DNA of 64,000 nt from Bradyrhizobium sp. AUGA SZCCT0176 (GCF_018130145.1 NZ_JAFCMB010000023.1:1-64000), one strand, 5' to 3'; counted from the first letter of the stretch, positions 45,422-57,826 are shown. Program-made: numbers and translations. Notes: generated by a model not told the origin, from the letters alone.

Positions 45422-46452
45422 GCTGCAGCACTCCATGCAAAATCGTCGTAGGCGTCCTCGAGCGATCGATGTACCCGGTGCGGATCCTCCGACGTCAGTA
45501 TCTCTTGCCGCCAGCTCTTGAGTTTCTCCGCCGGCGCGCGGCTGCATTCGGCAGCGATCTCGAGCGCCCAGCCGAGATGCTTGCGCGCGTGCTTGAGGCC
45601 GATACGCAAACCGTAGAGACGGCAGACTTCGTCATAGAGCGCGCGGATGTGGGCGAGCTGTTCGGCCAGCGAGGGCGCGGCTTCGGGCTTTCCGGTTTGC
45701 AGCTGGCGTCCGATCTGGCCGGGCAGCCAGGGCTGTCCCTGCGCACCGCGCCCGATCATCACGGCATCGGCGTCAGACATTTCGAGCGCGCTCACCGCCT
45801 TCTCGAACGACGTGATGTCGCCATTGACGACGAGCGGAACCGAGACCGCGTCCTTGACCGCGCGCACCGCGCTCCAGTCCGCCTCGCCCTTGTAGAACTG
45901 GCAGCGCGTGCGGCCGTGCACCGTGATCATCTGCACGCCGGCAGTTTCCGCGCGGCGCGCGAGTTCGGGGGCGTTGAGCGAGCCGTGGTCCCAGCCGAGC
46001 CGCATCTTCAGCGTCACCGGAACCTTGACGGCAGCGATCGTCGCCTCGATCAGTTTGAGCGCATGGTCGAGATCGCGCATCAGCGCCGAGCCGGACTGGC
46101 CGCCGGTCACGTGACGCGCCGGGCAACCCATATTGATATCGATGATGTCGGCGCCGGCCGCCTCGGCAATCCTGGCCCCTTCCGCCATCCAGTGGGTTTG
46201 ACAGCCTGCAAGCTGAACCACGTGCGGGCCGATCCCGGTCGCCTCGCAGCGCAACACCGACATCGGCCGGCCATGCACGAGATCGTCGCTGGCGGTCATC
46301 TCTGACACGACGAGTCCCGCCCCAAGGGCGGCGGCAAGGCGTCGAAAGGGGGCGTCGGTAACGCCGGACATCGGCGCCAGGAGAACTCGGTTGGCGACCG
46401 AAATATCGCCTATCTTCAACGTCTTAGGGCGTGGGTCGTCCAGGCCGGTCAC
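45418..46452 (-). CDS. dusB: tRNA-dihydrouridine synthase B (NifR3)
   Basis: The 344-residue TIM-barrel flavoenzyme has [17 protein letters not shown], the active-site Cys in [35 protein letters not shown] and FMN phosphate-binding [12 protein letters not shown]. It reduces U17-type uridines in tRNA. The start is GTG 46452. As first gene of dusB-ntrB-ntrC it carries the operon promoter upstream, where a perfect inverted repeat occurs at 46508-46522. Confidence 0.95.
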   Translation of the reverse strand: MTGLDDPRPKTLKIGDISVANRVLLAPMSGVTDAPFRRLAAALGAGLVVSEMTASDDLVHGRPMSVLRCEATGIGPHVVQLAGCQTHWMAEGARIAEAAGADIIDINMGCPARHVTGGQSGSALMRDLDHALKLIEATIAAVKVPVTLKMRLGWDHGSLNAPELARRAETAGVQMITVHGRTRCQFYKGEADWSAVRAVKDAVSVPLVVNGDITSFEKAVSALEMSDADAVMIGRGAQGQPWLPGQIGRQLQTGKPEAAPSLAEQLAHIRALYDEVCRLYGLRIGLKHARKHLGWALEIAAECSRAPAEKLKSWRQEILTSEDPHRVHRSLEDAYDDFAWSAAA

Positions 46453-46507
46453 GGTGTTCTCATTGGTCTGGCAGCAGCGGCATTGCTACTGTCGGCGCAT
46501 ATTGTGA

Positions 46508-46522
46508 GCACAAATCTTGTGC
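46508..46522. promoter_or_regulatory. Perfect inverted repeat in the dusB-ispDF divergent promoter region
   Basis: GCACAA-ATC-TTGTGC is a 15-bp perfect dyad, about 55 bp upstream of dusB GTG 46452. The surrounding 46500-46620 stretch is AT-richer, and a second TTGTGCAAGTGCAC sits at about 46563-46576. Reuse of the TTGTGC half-site suggests an operator, possibly for the ntr operon. Its protein is not identifiable, and the match to NtrC-site consensus is only partial. Confidence 0.45.
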
Positions 46523-46705
46523 AGTCAAGCTTCATGCCTACACTTTAGACAGTTCTATCATTTGTGCAAGTGCACTGCAACAAAAACTGCTTTTCCCACA
46601 GCTATTGGGAAACGCTCTGTTTTTACGCATTCGGCATGGTAAGGGCTGTGCGCCGCAGGGGCCCGATCCCCTCTCCTCAACCCGATCCGTCCGTAATTGA
46701 GTCAA

Positions 46706-47887
46706 ATGTCGAAACCTGAGCGTACAGCAGCCATCCTCGTCGCAGCCGGGCGCGGACTTCGCGCCGGCGCGGGAGGGCCCAAACAATACCGTACGATCGG
46801 CGGGCAGACCGTGATCTTCCGCGCGATGGAAGCGTTCTGCCGCCACCCCGACGTCTTCGCCGTGCAACCGGTTGTGAATCCCGACGACGCAGCGGTCTTC
46901 AATGAGGCCGTCGCCGGTTTGCGCCATCACCCCCCCACCAACGGCGGCGCGACGCGCCAGGCGTCGGTGCATGCCGGGCTCGAGGCGCTGGCCAGCGAGA
47001 AGCCCGACATCGTTCTGATCCATGACGCGGCGCGGCCATTCGTGACGCCGGCGGTGATTTCGCGCGCGATCGACGCCGCCGGCCGCACCGGCGCCGCCGT
47101 GCCGGCGATCGCCGTCACCGATACGATCAAACAGGTCGGTGAGGCCGGCGATGTGGAAGCCACGCCGGACCGCGCGCGGCTGCGCATCGCCCAGACGCCG
47201 CAGGCGTTTCGTTTCGACGTAATCCTCGAAGCGCATCGCCGCGCCGCGCGCGAGGGCCGCAGCGATTTCACCGATGATGCCGCGCTTGCCGAATGGGCGG
47301 GATTGACGGTGGCGACCTTTGAAGGCGATCCTGCGAACATGAAGCTCACCACCCCTGAAGATTTCGTCCGCGAGGAAGCCCGCCTCGGCGCCATGCTCGG
47401 CGACATCAGGACCGGCACCGGTTACGACGTGCACGCCTTCGGCGACGGCGATCATCTGATGATCTGCGGCGTCCGCGTGCCGCACACCCGCGGCTTTCTC
47501 GCCCATTCCGACGGCGACGTCGGCCTGCACGCCATGGTCGATGCCATCCTCGGCGCGCTGGCGGACGGCGATATCGGTTCGCACTTCCCGCCCAGCGATC
47601 CGCAGTGGAAAGGCGCCGCTTCCGACAAGTTCCTCAAATATGCGGTCGATCGCGTCACCGCCCGCGGCGGCCGCATCGCCAATCTCGAGGTCACCTTGAT
47701 CTGCGAGCGACCCAAGATCGGCCCGCTGCGCGATGTCATGCGCGCGCGCATCGCCGAGATCACCGGGCTCGACATCTCCCGCGTCGCCGTCAAGGCGACC
47801 ACCAGCGAACGGCTTGGCTTTACCGGCCGCGAGGAAGGCATCGCCGCGACCGCGAGCGCCACCATCCGTCTCCCCTGGAGCGAATAG
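46706..47887 (+). CDS. ispDF: Bifunctional IspD/IspF (MEP isoprenoid pathway)
   Basis: The 393-residue fusion has IspD in residues ~1-230 ([36 protein letters not shown]) and IspF in ~235-393 ([20 protein letters not shown], the metal-binding Dx[31 protein letters not shown]). It performs the third and fifth steps of the methylerythritol-phosphate route. Fused ispDF is typical of alphaproteobacteria. ATG 46706 is preferred to the upstream TTG 46697. pncC starts right after the stop. Confidence 0.96.
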   Translation: MSKPERTAAILVAAGRGLRAGAGGPKQYRTIGGQTVIFRAMEAFCRHPDVFAVQPVVNPDDAAVFNEAVAGLRHHPPTNGGATRQASVHAGLEALASEKPDIVLIHDAARPFVTPAVISRAIDAAGRTGAAVPAIAVTDTIKQVGEAGDVEATPDRARLRIAQTPQAFRFDVILEAHRRAAREGRSDFTDDAALAEWAGLTVATFEGDPANMKLTTPEDFVREEARLGAMLGDIRTGTGYDVHAFGDGDHLMICGVRVPHTRGFLAHSDGDVGLHAMVDAILGALADGDIGSHFPPSDPQWKGAASDKFLKYAVDRVTARGGRIANLEVTLICERPKIGPLRDVMRARIAEITGLDISRVAVKATTSERLGFTGREEGIAATASATIRLPWSE

Positions 47888-47888
47888 C

Positions 47889-48491
47889 ATGAGCGGCAGC
47901 GACGCCCGCGCCCTCTCCCGCTCGCTGCTCGATCTGTGCCGGATGCGCAAGCTGACGATTGCGACCGCGGAATCCTGCACCGGCGGCCTAGTCGCGGGCG
48001 CGCTCACGGATATTCCCGGCTCCTCCGACGTCATCGACCGCGGCTTTGTCACATATTCCAACGATGCCAAGCGCGCGATGCTGGGCGTCAAGGTAACGAC
48101 GCTGGCGACCTTCGGCGCGGTCAGCAAGGAGACCGCCACCGCTATGGCGGTCGGCGCGCTGGAGAAGGCCGGCGTCGACCTTGCCGTCTCCATCACCGGC
48201 ATTGCAGGTCCCGGTGGTGCCACACCCGGCAAGCCGGTTGGGCTCGTGCATTTCGCGGTCGCCTCGCGCGACGGCCGCATCCTGCATCGCGAACATCGCT
48301 TTGGCGCCATCGGCCGCACCAGCGTGCGCCAGCGCTCGGTGGTCGAGGCGCTGCGCATGCTGATGGAACTGGCGCGCGGACCGCAGGCATCCGTCAAACC
48401 GCGCCGCGAGGCCGTGAGCCGGCTCCGCCCGCGTGTCGCGCGATCGACCCGGGGCAGCGCCGTCAAGCGACGACGGCCGCCGAGATCCTAG
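47889..48491 (+). CDS. pncC: Nicotinamide-nucleotide amidase (CinA C-terminal domain family)
   Basis: The 200-residue product has the CinA-C motifs TAESCTGGLVAGALTDIPGS, RGFVTYSNDAKRAMLGV, AVSITGIAGPGGATPGKPVG and a basic Arg-rich tail of ~35 residues. It deamidates NMN to NaMN in NAD recycling. It starts 1 bp after the ispDF stop, so the two are one operon. It is the stand-alone form, without the N-terminal COG1058 domain. Confidence 0.92.
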   Translation: MSGSDARALSRSLLDLCRMRKLTIATAESCTGGLVAGALTDIPGSSDVIDRGFVTYSNDAKRAMLGVKVTTLATFGAVSKETATAMAVGALEKAGVDLAVSITGIAGPGGATPGKPVGLVHFAVASRDGRILHREHRFGAIGRTSVRQRSVVEALRMLMELARGPQASVKPRREAVSRLRPRVARSTRGSAVKRRRPPRS

Positions 48492-48503
48492 CGATCCGCG
48501 TCA

Positions 48504-50183
48504 TCACTTCGCCGCGGCCAACGCCTTGGCGCGGGTTTCGCTGAGCGAAGCCGCCGGCGTCAGCGCCTCCGGGCTGATCGTGAGTTCGATGATCGCCGGC
48601 AAGCGCGAAGCCACCGCCTCGTCGAAGGCCTTTGCAAAATCTTCGGTACGGTCGACCCGGGCGCCGAAGCCGCCAAAGGCACGCGCGAGCGCGGCGAAAT
48701 CCGGGTTCGCCAGATTGGTGCCGGAAACCCGGCCAGGATAATGCCGCTCCTGATGCATGCGGATGGTTCCGTACATGCCGTTGTTGCAGACGATCACGAT
48801 GAGGGGCAGCCGATTTTCGACCGCGGTCATGAACTCGTTGCCGGTCATCTGGAAGCAGCCGTCGCCGGCGAATGCGATCACCGGCCGGTTCGGATGCAGA
48901 TGCTTGGCCGCAACCGCCGCCGGCAAGCCGTATCCCATTGAACCGGATGTCGGCGCGAGTTCGGTCCGGAACTGCCGGTAGCGCCAGAAGCGATGAACCC
49001 AGACGGCGTAATTGCCGGCGCCGTTGCAGATGATCGCATCCTCCGGCAGCCGCTCGCTGAGATCACGCACGATACGCGAAAGCTGAACATCGCCGGGCGA
49101 ACGGGTCGGCTCGGCAAAGGCGAGATAATCGGCATGCGCCGCCTTGAGTTCGTCGCCGCGCGGCTGATGCTTCGGTTTCAGTCGGCTGATCGCGGCCGCG
49201 AACGCCGCGCTCCCGGAAATGATGCCCAATTTCGGCGCATAGACGCGGCCGATCTCCTCGGGATCCGGATAGATGTGAACCAGCGGCTGTTTCGGCTGCG
49301 GAATGTCGAACAGGCTGTAGCCCGATGTCGTGATTTCCCCGAGCCGGGTGCCGAGCGCGATGATCAGATCGCTGTCACGAATCCGTTCGGCGAATTTCGG
49401 GGAGATGCCGATGCCGACATGGCCGGCGTACGCAGCGTGCAGATTGTCGAAATAATCCTGGCACCGGAATGAAGCGCTGACGGGCACCTCATGCGCGGTC
49501 GCGAAGGTTTCGAGGTCGCGGCGCGCTTTATCGCTCCATCCGCCGCCGCCCACGATCAGCAACGGCTTGCGTGCCGCGGCCAGCAACTCCTCGAACTGTT
49601 GCAGGCTTTCCGCGCCGGGCGCGACGGTTTGCGGCTTGTAAGGCTGCGCATCCGGAACGTCAGCCTCGTCGGTCAGCATGTCCTCGGGCAGCGCCAGCAC
49701 GACCGGCCCGGGACGGCCGGAGGTCGCCGTGTAAAACGCCCGCGAGATGAATTCCGGAATTCTGCGCGCGTCGTCGATCCGGGCGACCCATTTGGTCATC
49801 GGCCCGAACATCTGCCGGTAGTCGATTTCCTGAAACGCCTCGCGCTCCATCATGTCGCGTCCGACCTGGCCGAGCAGCAGGATCATCGGCGTCGAATCCT
49901 GAAACGCGACATGAACGCCCGCGGAGGCGTTGGTGGCGCCGGGGCCGCGCGTCGCAAAGGCGATGCCGGGCTTTCCGGTGAGCTTGCCATAGGCGTCCGC
50001 CATCATGGCCGCGCCGCCCTCATGCCGGGAATTGACGAAGCGGACCCGCTGGTTCTGGTACATGCCATCCAGCGCGGCCAGAAAACTTTCCCCGGGCACG
50101 CCGAACACCGTGTCGGCGCCGTGCAGGGCCAGTTGATCGATCAGAATATGCCCACCGCTTCGCATGGGTGCCTTGATGTCCAT
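48504..50183 (-). CDS. Thiamine-diphosphate enzyme, acetolactate-synthase-like
   Basis: The product has 559 residues from ATG 50183, with AAGGA seven bases upstream. The ThDP-activating Glu is in NSRHEGGAAMMADAYGKLTG. The central domain is FAD/nucleotide-like, and the ThDP-Mg site is GDGCFQMTGNEFMTAVENRL followed by NN. It resembles IlvB-type proteins, but no ilvN partner is adjacent. Oxalyl-CoA decarboxylase, glyoxylate carboligase or an uncharacterised ThDP lyase are alternatives. It lies upstream of a dehydrogenase gene on the same strand, separated by a dispersed repeat. Confidence 0.85.
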   Translation of the reverse strand: MDIKAPMRSGGHILIDQLALHGADTVFGVPGESFLAALDGMYQNQRVRFVNSRHEGGAAMMADAYGKLTGKPGIAFATRGPGATNASAGVHVAFQDSTPMILLLGQVGRDMMEREAFQEIDYRQMFGPMTKWVARIDDARRIPEFISRAFYTATSGRPGPVVLALPEDMLTDEADVPDAQPYKPQTVAPGAESLQQFEELLAAARKPLLIVGGGGWSDKARRDLETFATAHEVPVSASFRCQDYFDNLHAAYAGHVGIGISPKFAERIRDSDLIIALGTRLGEITTSGYSLFDIPQPKQPLVHIYPDPEEIGRVYAPKLGIISGSAAFAAAISRLKPKHQPRGDELKAAHADYLAFAEPTRSPGDVQLSRIVRDLSERLPEDAIICNGAGNYAVWVHRFWRYRQFRTELAPTSGSMGYGLPAAVAAKHLHPNRPVIAFAGDGCFQMTGNEFMTAVENRLPLIVIVCNNGMYGTIRMHQERHYPGRVSGTNLANPDFAALARAFGGFGARVDRTEDFAKAFDEAVASRLPAIIELTISPEALTPAASLSETRAKALAAAK

Positions 50184-50235
50184 CACATGGTCCTTCCGTT
50201 CCGCAGAGCCTTTTCCGTTCCGATAAAATCGGAAC

Positions 50236-50331
50236 GGGGCTCTAGTTTTTTGTTTGACGCGTTTTCTTCACGCGAACCGGTATCCACCCTCGGATCAAGT
50301 CCGAGGGCATGCTTCGCTTGAAAACGCTCTG
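50236..50331. repeat. Dispersed intergenic palindromic repeat (copy C, inverted)
   Basis: Reading plus strand: GCTCTAG, a T-run, TTTGACGCGTTTTCTTCACG, CGAACCGGTATCCACC, the stem CCCTCGGA/TCCGAGGG (50287-50307) and GCTTGAAAACGCTCTGA. These are the reverse complements of the blocks in copies A and B, with a stem-loop insert as in copy D. It fills the gap between the dehydrogenase gene (stop 50345) and the ThDP enzyme gene (start 50183). Confidence 0.75.
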
Positions 50332-50344
50332 AATCGTATAGCAT

Positions 50345-51265
50345 TCAACTGCCTTGATTTCGATCGTGCGGCCGGACGCGGGCCTCGACGCCGGTGACGG
50401 CCTCGTAAGCCTTGATCACGGCGGTGCAGGATTCGCCGTCATGACCGAGCAAGGCGGCCTGCCGGTAGGTCTGGTGCACGGCATCCGCCATGAACCCCGG
50501 CAATCCGGCGTCTTCCAGCCAGCGCGCGTAATAGCGCACGTCCTTGCGGGCGTTCGCCAACGACATCAGCGGGGTAAAGTCGCCGTCAAGCGTCGCCTGG
50601 CCATAGAGGTCGAGCATGCCGCTCTTGCCGCCGGCGGCCGAGATGATGGTGATCAGTTGCTTGAGATCGAGGCCGTCCTTCGCCGCCAGCGCAAACCCCT
50701 CACACCACGCCGCAACGTTGGCAAAGGCGATGTAGTTGTGGATCAGCTTGAGGCGGATGGCGTGGCCGAGCGGGCCGATGTGGAAGATGTTCTCCGCATA
50801 GCGTTCGAAATAGGGCCTGAGCTCCGCGAGCAAGTCGCCGTCACCGCCGTAAAGGACGTTGACCTTGCCGATGTCGGCATGCTTCGGGGTTCGTGTCATC
50901 GGCGCCTCGGCATACCGCCCGCCGGCTGCACGCACCAGTCGATCGAGTTTATCGACCATTTGCGGGCTGCCCGTGGTGTGATCGACGATCACAAGCCCCG
51001 GCGCCGGGTGGGCGAGCAATCCGTCGGTCTCCGTCAGCAGCGCCTCGACGTCCTCGGCGGCATTGACGCAAATCATGATGATGCGGCATTCGCCGATGTC
51101 GCGAAGACCGCCCGCCGCCGTCGCTCCCTGGGATTTGGCAATCGCAACCGCCTCAGGGTTCAGGTCGTAGGCCGTGACAGCGACGCCTTTGGCGAGGAGG
51201 TTCTTGACCAGCCCGCGCCCCATTCCGCCCAGGCCGACGAAGCCGACGCGTTCCAATGCCGTCAT
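50345..51265 (-). CDS. NAD(P)-dependent 3-hydroxyisobutyrate/beta-hydroxyacid dehydrogenase
   Basis: The product has 306 residues from ATG 51265 (MTALERVGFVGLGGMGRGL). The Rossmann motif is GLGGMG, the substrate segment is VDHTTGSPQMVDKL, and the catalytic Lys is in RLKLIHNYIAFANVAAWCEG. It probably oxidises or reduces a beta-hydroxyacid such as tartronate semialdehyde or hydroxyisobutyrate. The pairing with an acetolactate-synthase-like enzyme recalls glyoxylate carboligase plus tartronate semialdehyde reductase, which is inference only. It starts 1 bp after the stop of the COQ10-like gene. Confidence 0.85.
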   Translation of the reverse strand: MTALERVGFVGLGGMGRGLVKNLLAKGVAVTAYDLNPEAVAIAKSQGATAAGGLRDIGECRIIMICVNAAEDVEALLTETDGLLAHPAPGLVIVDHTTGSPQMVDKLDRLVRAAGGRYAEAPMTRTPKHADIGKVNVLYGGDGDLLAELRPYFERYAENIFHIGPLGHAIRLKLIHNYIAFANVAAWCEGFALAAKDGLDLKQLITIISAAGGKSGMLDLYGQATLDGDFTPLMSLANARKDVRYYARWLEDAGLPGFMADAVHQTYRQAALLGHDGESCTAVIKAYEAVTGVEARVRPHDRNQGS

Positions 51266-51266
51266 G

Positions 51267-51725
51267 TCACGCCCGCTTTCCATAGACCACATCGGCCCGC
51301 TTCTCGAATGCCGCGGCAAAGCGGTGGAACGCGGTGTCGAACATCGTGCCCATCAGCATCGCCAGCATCCGGCTCTTGAATTCGTAGGAGATGAAGAATC
51401 CGACATCGCAATCGGTTTCGGATTTGGGCTCGAAGTTCCAGCGGTTTTCGAGATTGCTGAACGGCCCCTTCAAATACTCCACCAGGATTTTCAGATTCGC
51501 ACGATCGAGCGTCACCCGGCTGGTGAAGGTTTCCCGCACCAGCTTGAACGACACCGTCATGTCGGCGACCACGATCTCGGTGCCGTCAGGCTGCGCCGTG
51601 CGCTGACGGATTTTCAGCGAATGGCATAACGGCACGAATTCCGGGTAGCGCTCGACGTCGGCGACCAGATCGAACATCTGCTGGGCGGTGTGATGTGCCC
51701 GCCGCTTGCTTGAAAACCTCGGCAT
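51267..51725 (-). CDS. COQ10/RatA-like START-fold protein
   Basis: The 152-residue single-domain SRPBCC protein reads QQMFDLVADVERYPEFVPLC (cavity helix) with FKLVRETFTSRVTLDR and LKGPFSNLENRWNFEP. The length and pattern match alphaproteobacterial COQ10 homologues, which bind ubiquinone or its precursors and support respiration. Some relatives are annotated RatA toxins, which is less likely here. It lies 8 bp after lipA, an order widely conserved in alphaproteobacteria. Confidence 0.9.
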   Translation of the reverse strand: MPRFSSKRRAHHTAQQMFDLVADVERYPEFVPLCHSLKIRQRTAQPDGTEIVVADMTVSFKLVRETFTSRVTLDRANLKILVEYLKGPFSNLENRWNFEPKSETDCDVGFFISYEFKSRMLAMLMGTMFDTAFHRFAAAFEKRADVVYGKRA

Positions 51726-51733
51726 CGGCTATC

Positions 51734-52693
51734 TCAGCGGGATCGCGCCGCGCGCGCCGCCTGCAGCTTGGCGAAATCATCGCCGGCATGATGCGAGGAG
51801 CGGGTCAGCGGGCTGGCCGACACCATCAGGAAGCCCTTGGTGTAGGCGACCTTCTCGTAGCCGGCGAACTCGTCCGGGGTCACGTAGCGCATCACGGCGT
51901 GGTGCTTGCGGGTCGGCTGCAGATATTGCCCGATGGTGAGGAAGTCGACGTCCGCCGAGCGCAGATCGTCCATCACCTGCAGCACCTCGTGGCGTTCCTC
52001 GCCGAGGCCCACCATGATGCCAGACTTGGTGAAGATGGTCGGATCGATCTCCTTGACCCGCTGCAGCAGCCGGATCGAATGGAAGTAGCGCGCGCCCGGC
52101 CGCACCGTGAGATAGCGCGACGGCACCGTTTCCAGATTATGGTTGAACACGTCGGGCTTTGCGGCCGCAACGATCTCCAGCGCGCCTTCCTTGCGCAGGA
52201 AATCCGGCGTCAGGATCTCGATGGTCGTGGTCGGGCAGCGGGCGCGGATCGCGCGGATGGTTTGCGCAAAATGCTCGGCGCCGCCATCGGCGAGATCGTC
52301 GCGATCCACTGACGTCACGACGATATGGGCGAGCCCGAGCTTGAAGGTGGCCTCCGCGACATGCTCCGGCTCGGCGGCATCGAGCGCACCGGGCATCCCG
52401 GTCTTGACGTTGCAGAACGCGCAGGCGCGGGTGCAGGTGTCCCCCATGATCATGAAGGTGGCGTGCTTCTTGTCCCAGCACTCGCCGATATTCGGGCAGC
52501 CGGCCTCCTCGCACACCGTGACGAGGCCGTTCTCTTTCACGATCTTCCGGGTATCGGCGTAGCCGCGCGTGTTCGGCGCGCGGACGCGGATCCAGTCCGG
52601 CTTCGGCGGCGACAGCGCATCCGGCCGGTTCACCTTTTCGGGGTGGCGCGGGCGCACCTGGTTGGATGAGACGGTATCGACGAGAACGACCAT
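51734..52693 (-). CDS. lipA: Lipoyl synthase
   Basis: The 319-residue radical-SAM enzyme has an auxiliary [4Fe-4S] motif in [14 protein letters not shown] and the SAM cluster [10 protein letters not shown] (CxxxCxxC). It ends with the conserved serine near [10 protein letters not shown]. It inserts two sulfurs into octanoyl groups on lipoyl domains. It is the first gene of lipA-COQ10-like-dehydrogenase, and divergent from the DNA glycosylase gene. Confidence 0.97.
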   Translation of the reverse strand: MVVLVDTVSSNQVRPRHPEKVNRPDALSPPKPDWIRVRAPNTRGYADTRKIVKENGLVTVCEEAGCPNIGECWDKKHATFMIMGDTCTRACAFCNVKTGMPGALDAAEPEHVAEATFKLGLAHIVVTSVDRDDLADGGAEHFAQTIRAIRARCPTTTIEILTPDFLRKEGALEIVAAAKPDVFNHNLETVPSRYLTVRPGARYFHSIRLLQRVKEIDPTIFTKSGIMVGLGEERHEVLQVMDDLRSADVDFLTIGQYLQPTRKHHAVMRYVTPDEFAGYEKVAYTKGFLMVSASPLTRSSHHAGDDFAKLQAARAARSR

Positions 52694-52832
52694 GTTAAGT
52701 CCGAAAATGTCCGAAAACTCTTGGAAACCTTAGCTAATCCGTGTCGCGCTGCGCCGCAACCTCGCCGAACCTAGCAGAAACATGCAACATGTTGGGAGCA
52801 TTCCTCCTGTTCCCGCTGATTCCCACCTCAAA

Positions 52833-53438
52833 ATGATTCAAAAGCCCCAACCGGCCGAAACAAAGGCCCCTCGCCTCGGCAAAGCCCTGAAACGCGCGTT
52901 TTTTGCCCGCAGCGTGCATGAGGTCGCGCCCGACCTGATCGGCGCCACGCTGCTGCTCGACGGCGTCGGCGGCATCATTGTCGAGGTCGAGGCCTATCAC
53001 CACACCGATCCGGCCGCGCATTCGTTCCGGGGCCCGACGCCGCGGAACCTCGTGATGTTCGGCCCGCCCGGCTTTTCCTACGTCTATCGCTCCTACGGCA
53101 TTCACTGGTGCGTGAATTTCGTCTGCGAGAAAGAAGGCTCGGCCAGCGCGGTTCTGATCCGCGCGCTGCAGCCAACCCACGGCATTCCCGCGATGCGCCG
53201 CCGCCGCGGATTGCACGACGAGCGCACCCTGTGTTCGGGGCCCGGCAAATTGTGCGAGGCGCTGGGCATCACGATCAAGCACAGCGAATTGCCGCTCGAT
53301 GCGCCGCCGATCAGCTTGCATGCGCGGATTGGCGACGCGGAAATCGTCACCGGCATTCGCATCGGCATCACCAAGGCCGTGGATTTTCCGTGGCGCTACG
53401 GGCTGAAGGGCTCGCGGTTTTTGAGCAAGGCGTTTTGA
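52833..53438 (+). CDS. mpg: 3-methyladenine DNA glycosylase (AAG/MPG type)
   Basis: The 201-residue product from ATG 52833 has the AAG motifs [36 protein letters not shown] with the catalytic Glu, [15 protein letters not shown] and [13 protein letters not shown]. It removes alkylated or deaminated purines. The longer start at ATG 52782 adds 17 unconserved residues. Neither start has a strong ribosome-binding site. Confidence 0.9.
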   Translation: MIQKPQPAETKAPRLGKALKRAFFARSVHEVAPDLIGATLLLDGVGGIIVEVEAYHHTDPAAHSFRGPTPRNLVMFGPPGFSYVYRSYGIHWCVNFVCEKEGSASAVLIRALQPTHGIPAMRRRRGLHDERTLCSGPGKLCEALGITIKHSELPLDAPPISLHARIGDAEIVTGIRIGITKAVDFPWRYGLKGSRFLSKAF

Positions 53439-53458
53439 GGAAGCGTGCTCCGCTCTAG

Positions 53459-53600
53459 CGTCGTCCCGGCGAACTCAGATGCGCAATTGCGCATCAGGGG
53501 ACCCGTACTCCGCAGCGGTTGTTGTTGGAGAGGGTCGCTAACGCCAGTATTCCTACGGATGGCCGCGGCGTATGGGTCCCGGGTCAAGCCCGGGACGACG
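53459..53600. repeat. 142-bp MITE-like element with terminal inverted repeats
   Basis: CGTCGTCCCGG (53459-53469) and CCGGGACGACG (53590-53600) are perfect 11-bp terminal inverted repeats. Inside lies an 18-bp perfect palindrome around GCGCAATTGCGC (53478-53495). It has no coding capacity, and it begins just after the glycosylase stop. The form matches a non-autonomous palindromic element. Other copies would be expected in the genome but none is in this window. Confidence 0.65.
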
Positions 53601-54141
53601 TCGGTAATTGTTGTTGCACAGTACGCTGAACACACCCTCTCATTCTCGCGGCGCGATGCGCCCGAGGTTTGCAAGTAACTTCCTTGCCCTCGAAAATAGA
53701 GGGCGCAGGGAAGACCGGGTGCGCGCTGCACCCGCGGTCTCGTGTGCGAATTGTGCTAAGTAGGCTGCACACGAGCATACAGGGCAGCGGAGAACACCCA
53801 GCCTTCCCTGCGCAATGGCTTTACGGCTTATGACGCGCTCTCCCCGGTGAGACGGCCTCTATTGCCACCGTCGCCCCTCGGAAGCGTTAGCTCCCGCAGG
53901 ACTTAACGCCGTTACGGGCGCCAGGACCACACGCTTTCGCCGTACGCTTCAGCCGCGACCGTCAATCGCAACTGTTACGTCCATCGCAACCCGCCCCTCG
54001 TCGTGACGACGGCCGACGCCCCTCTGAGTGGGACGGGATAACGCAAACTCGTAGAGATGATTTGCCCGACGGCGAAAGCGAAATATTTTTTATTTCGGGG
54101 CTTGACACAATTTCTGACAATCAGAAGTGATTTGCCCGTCG
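53601..54141. other. Non-coding, structured region likely made of repeats
   Basis: About 540 bp without a supportable gene; ORFs here lack ribosome-binding sites and domain content. It contains a stem GACC-GGGTGC / TGCACC-GCGGTC (~53715-53741) and a direct repeat TGATTTGCCCG[AT]CG (54058-54072 and 54128-54141), with TTGACA-type sequence between the repeats. I recall similar stretches recurring in Bradyrhizobium genomes, but this was not checked. A repeat unit or a structured RNA are both possible. Confidence 0.4.
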
Positions 54142-54171
54142 TGTCAGTTTGTCGCGGCGGTATCTCGCTTT

Positions 54172-54558
54172 TCACACCGCGTGATGGCACACGGCCTCGA
54201 TGCGGTTGCCGTCGGGATCGCGCAGGAACGCCGCGTAATAGGACGCGTGATAGTCGCGCAGTCCCGGCGGTCCGTCGTCGGTGCCGCCGGCGGCGATGCC
54301 GGCGTCCCAGAAGGCGTCGACCTGGGTCTGCCATCGTGCCTTGAAGCACCAGTGGCGGCCAAAAGCGTCGTCCGGTTTCGGGCCCTTGCGGATGGTGAGA
54401 TAAACCCGGTCCGGATACGCCGGGCGCGCCCGCTCGCCATAGCCGAGCCAGTCGTCGCGGCGGCCAACCTTGACGATGCCGAGCGCTTTCATGATCGCGT
54501 CGTAGAACCGCTCGGCGGCGGCGATGTCGGAGACCGTGATGGAGACGTGGTCCAGCAT
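54172..54558 (-). CDS. VOC-superfamily (glyoxalase-like) protein
   Basis: The 128-residue product is one glyoxalase/bleomycin-resistance fold: MLDHVSITVSDIAAAERFYD, the paired-strand region VYLTIRKGP, and DYHASYYAAFLRDPDGNRIE with the terminal metal-ligand Glu. The metal sites His4 and the terminal Glu are kept. Family functions include glyoxalases, dioxygenases and fosfomycin-type resistance. The substrate is unknown. It stands alone between repeat-rich gaps. Confidence 0.85.
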   Translation of the reverse strand: MLDHVSITVSDIAAAERFYDAIMKALGIVKVGRRDDWLGYGERARPAYPDRVYLTIRKGPKPDDAFGRHWCFKARWQTQVDAFWDAGIAAGGTDDGPPGLRDYHASYYAAFLRDPDGNRIEAVCHHAV

Positions 54559-54601
54559 GCAGGGTTAGCTCCGCACTTTTCGTCATCGATCACGTATATC
54601 T

Positions 54602-54689
54602 CGTCATGCCCGGCCTTGTGCTGGGCATCCACGTCTTGGCCACAGTAAGCAAGGAAGACGTGGATGGCCGGGTCAAGCCCGGCCATGAC
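54602..54689. repeat. 88-bp imperfect long hairpin repeat
   Basis: The ends are GTCATGCCCGG and CCGGCCATGAC. Inside, GGCATCCACGTCTT pairs with AAGACGTGGATGGCC across a ~20-base centre (GGCCACAGTAAGCAAGG). The whole is a long imperfect hairpin between the VOC gene and valS. It is similar in style to, but distinct from, the 53459-53600 element. Confidence 0.65.
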
Positions 54690-54707
54690 AGCCAATATCG
54701 TTGCGCC

Positions 54708-57578
<2,871 letters not shown>

Positions 57579-57610
57579 GACAATGCAATTGGGGTCTTGA
57601 GGAAGCGATA

Positions 57611-57675
57611 GCGTTTTCGAGCGAATTTGGAGACGGTTCGCGCCAGGAAAACGCGTTCAAAACAACCGACTAGCG
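57611..57675. repeat. Dispersed intergenic palindromic repeat (copy B)
   Basis: It contains GCGTTTTCGAGCGAATTTGG, then AGACGGTTCGCG, CAGGAAAACGCGTTCAAAAC and AACCGACTAGCGC. It has the same orientation and block order as copy A at 34705. It sits just upstream of valS and lacks the extra stem-loop of copies C and D. Confidence 0.7.
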
Positions 57676-57826
57676 CCCGACTCTGAAGCAATCAGGAACC
57701 TTACGGGCCCCTAGAAAGCCGCCGGAAGGCATCGAGTCAACCGCAGCTGCACGCCGAAGTCCGATAAAGCCCGTCGGGCATGGCTGAATGAGGGCCAAAC
57801 GCCTCGCAAGCGGCCGCTTTGACGGG

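Noticed and set aside
46538-48466. A 642-codon open frame on the minus strand, antisense to ispDF and pncC
   Set aside because: It mirrors the codons of two well-conserved plus-strand genes, is extremely Arg/Ala-rich and has no domain or ribosome-binding site. It is a high-GC shadow frame.
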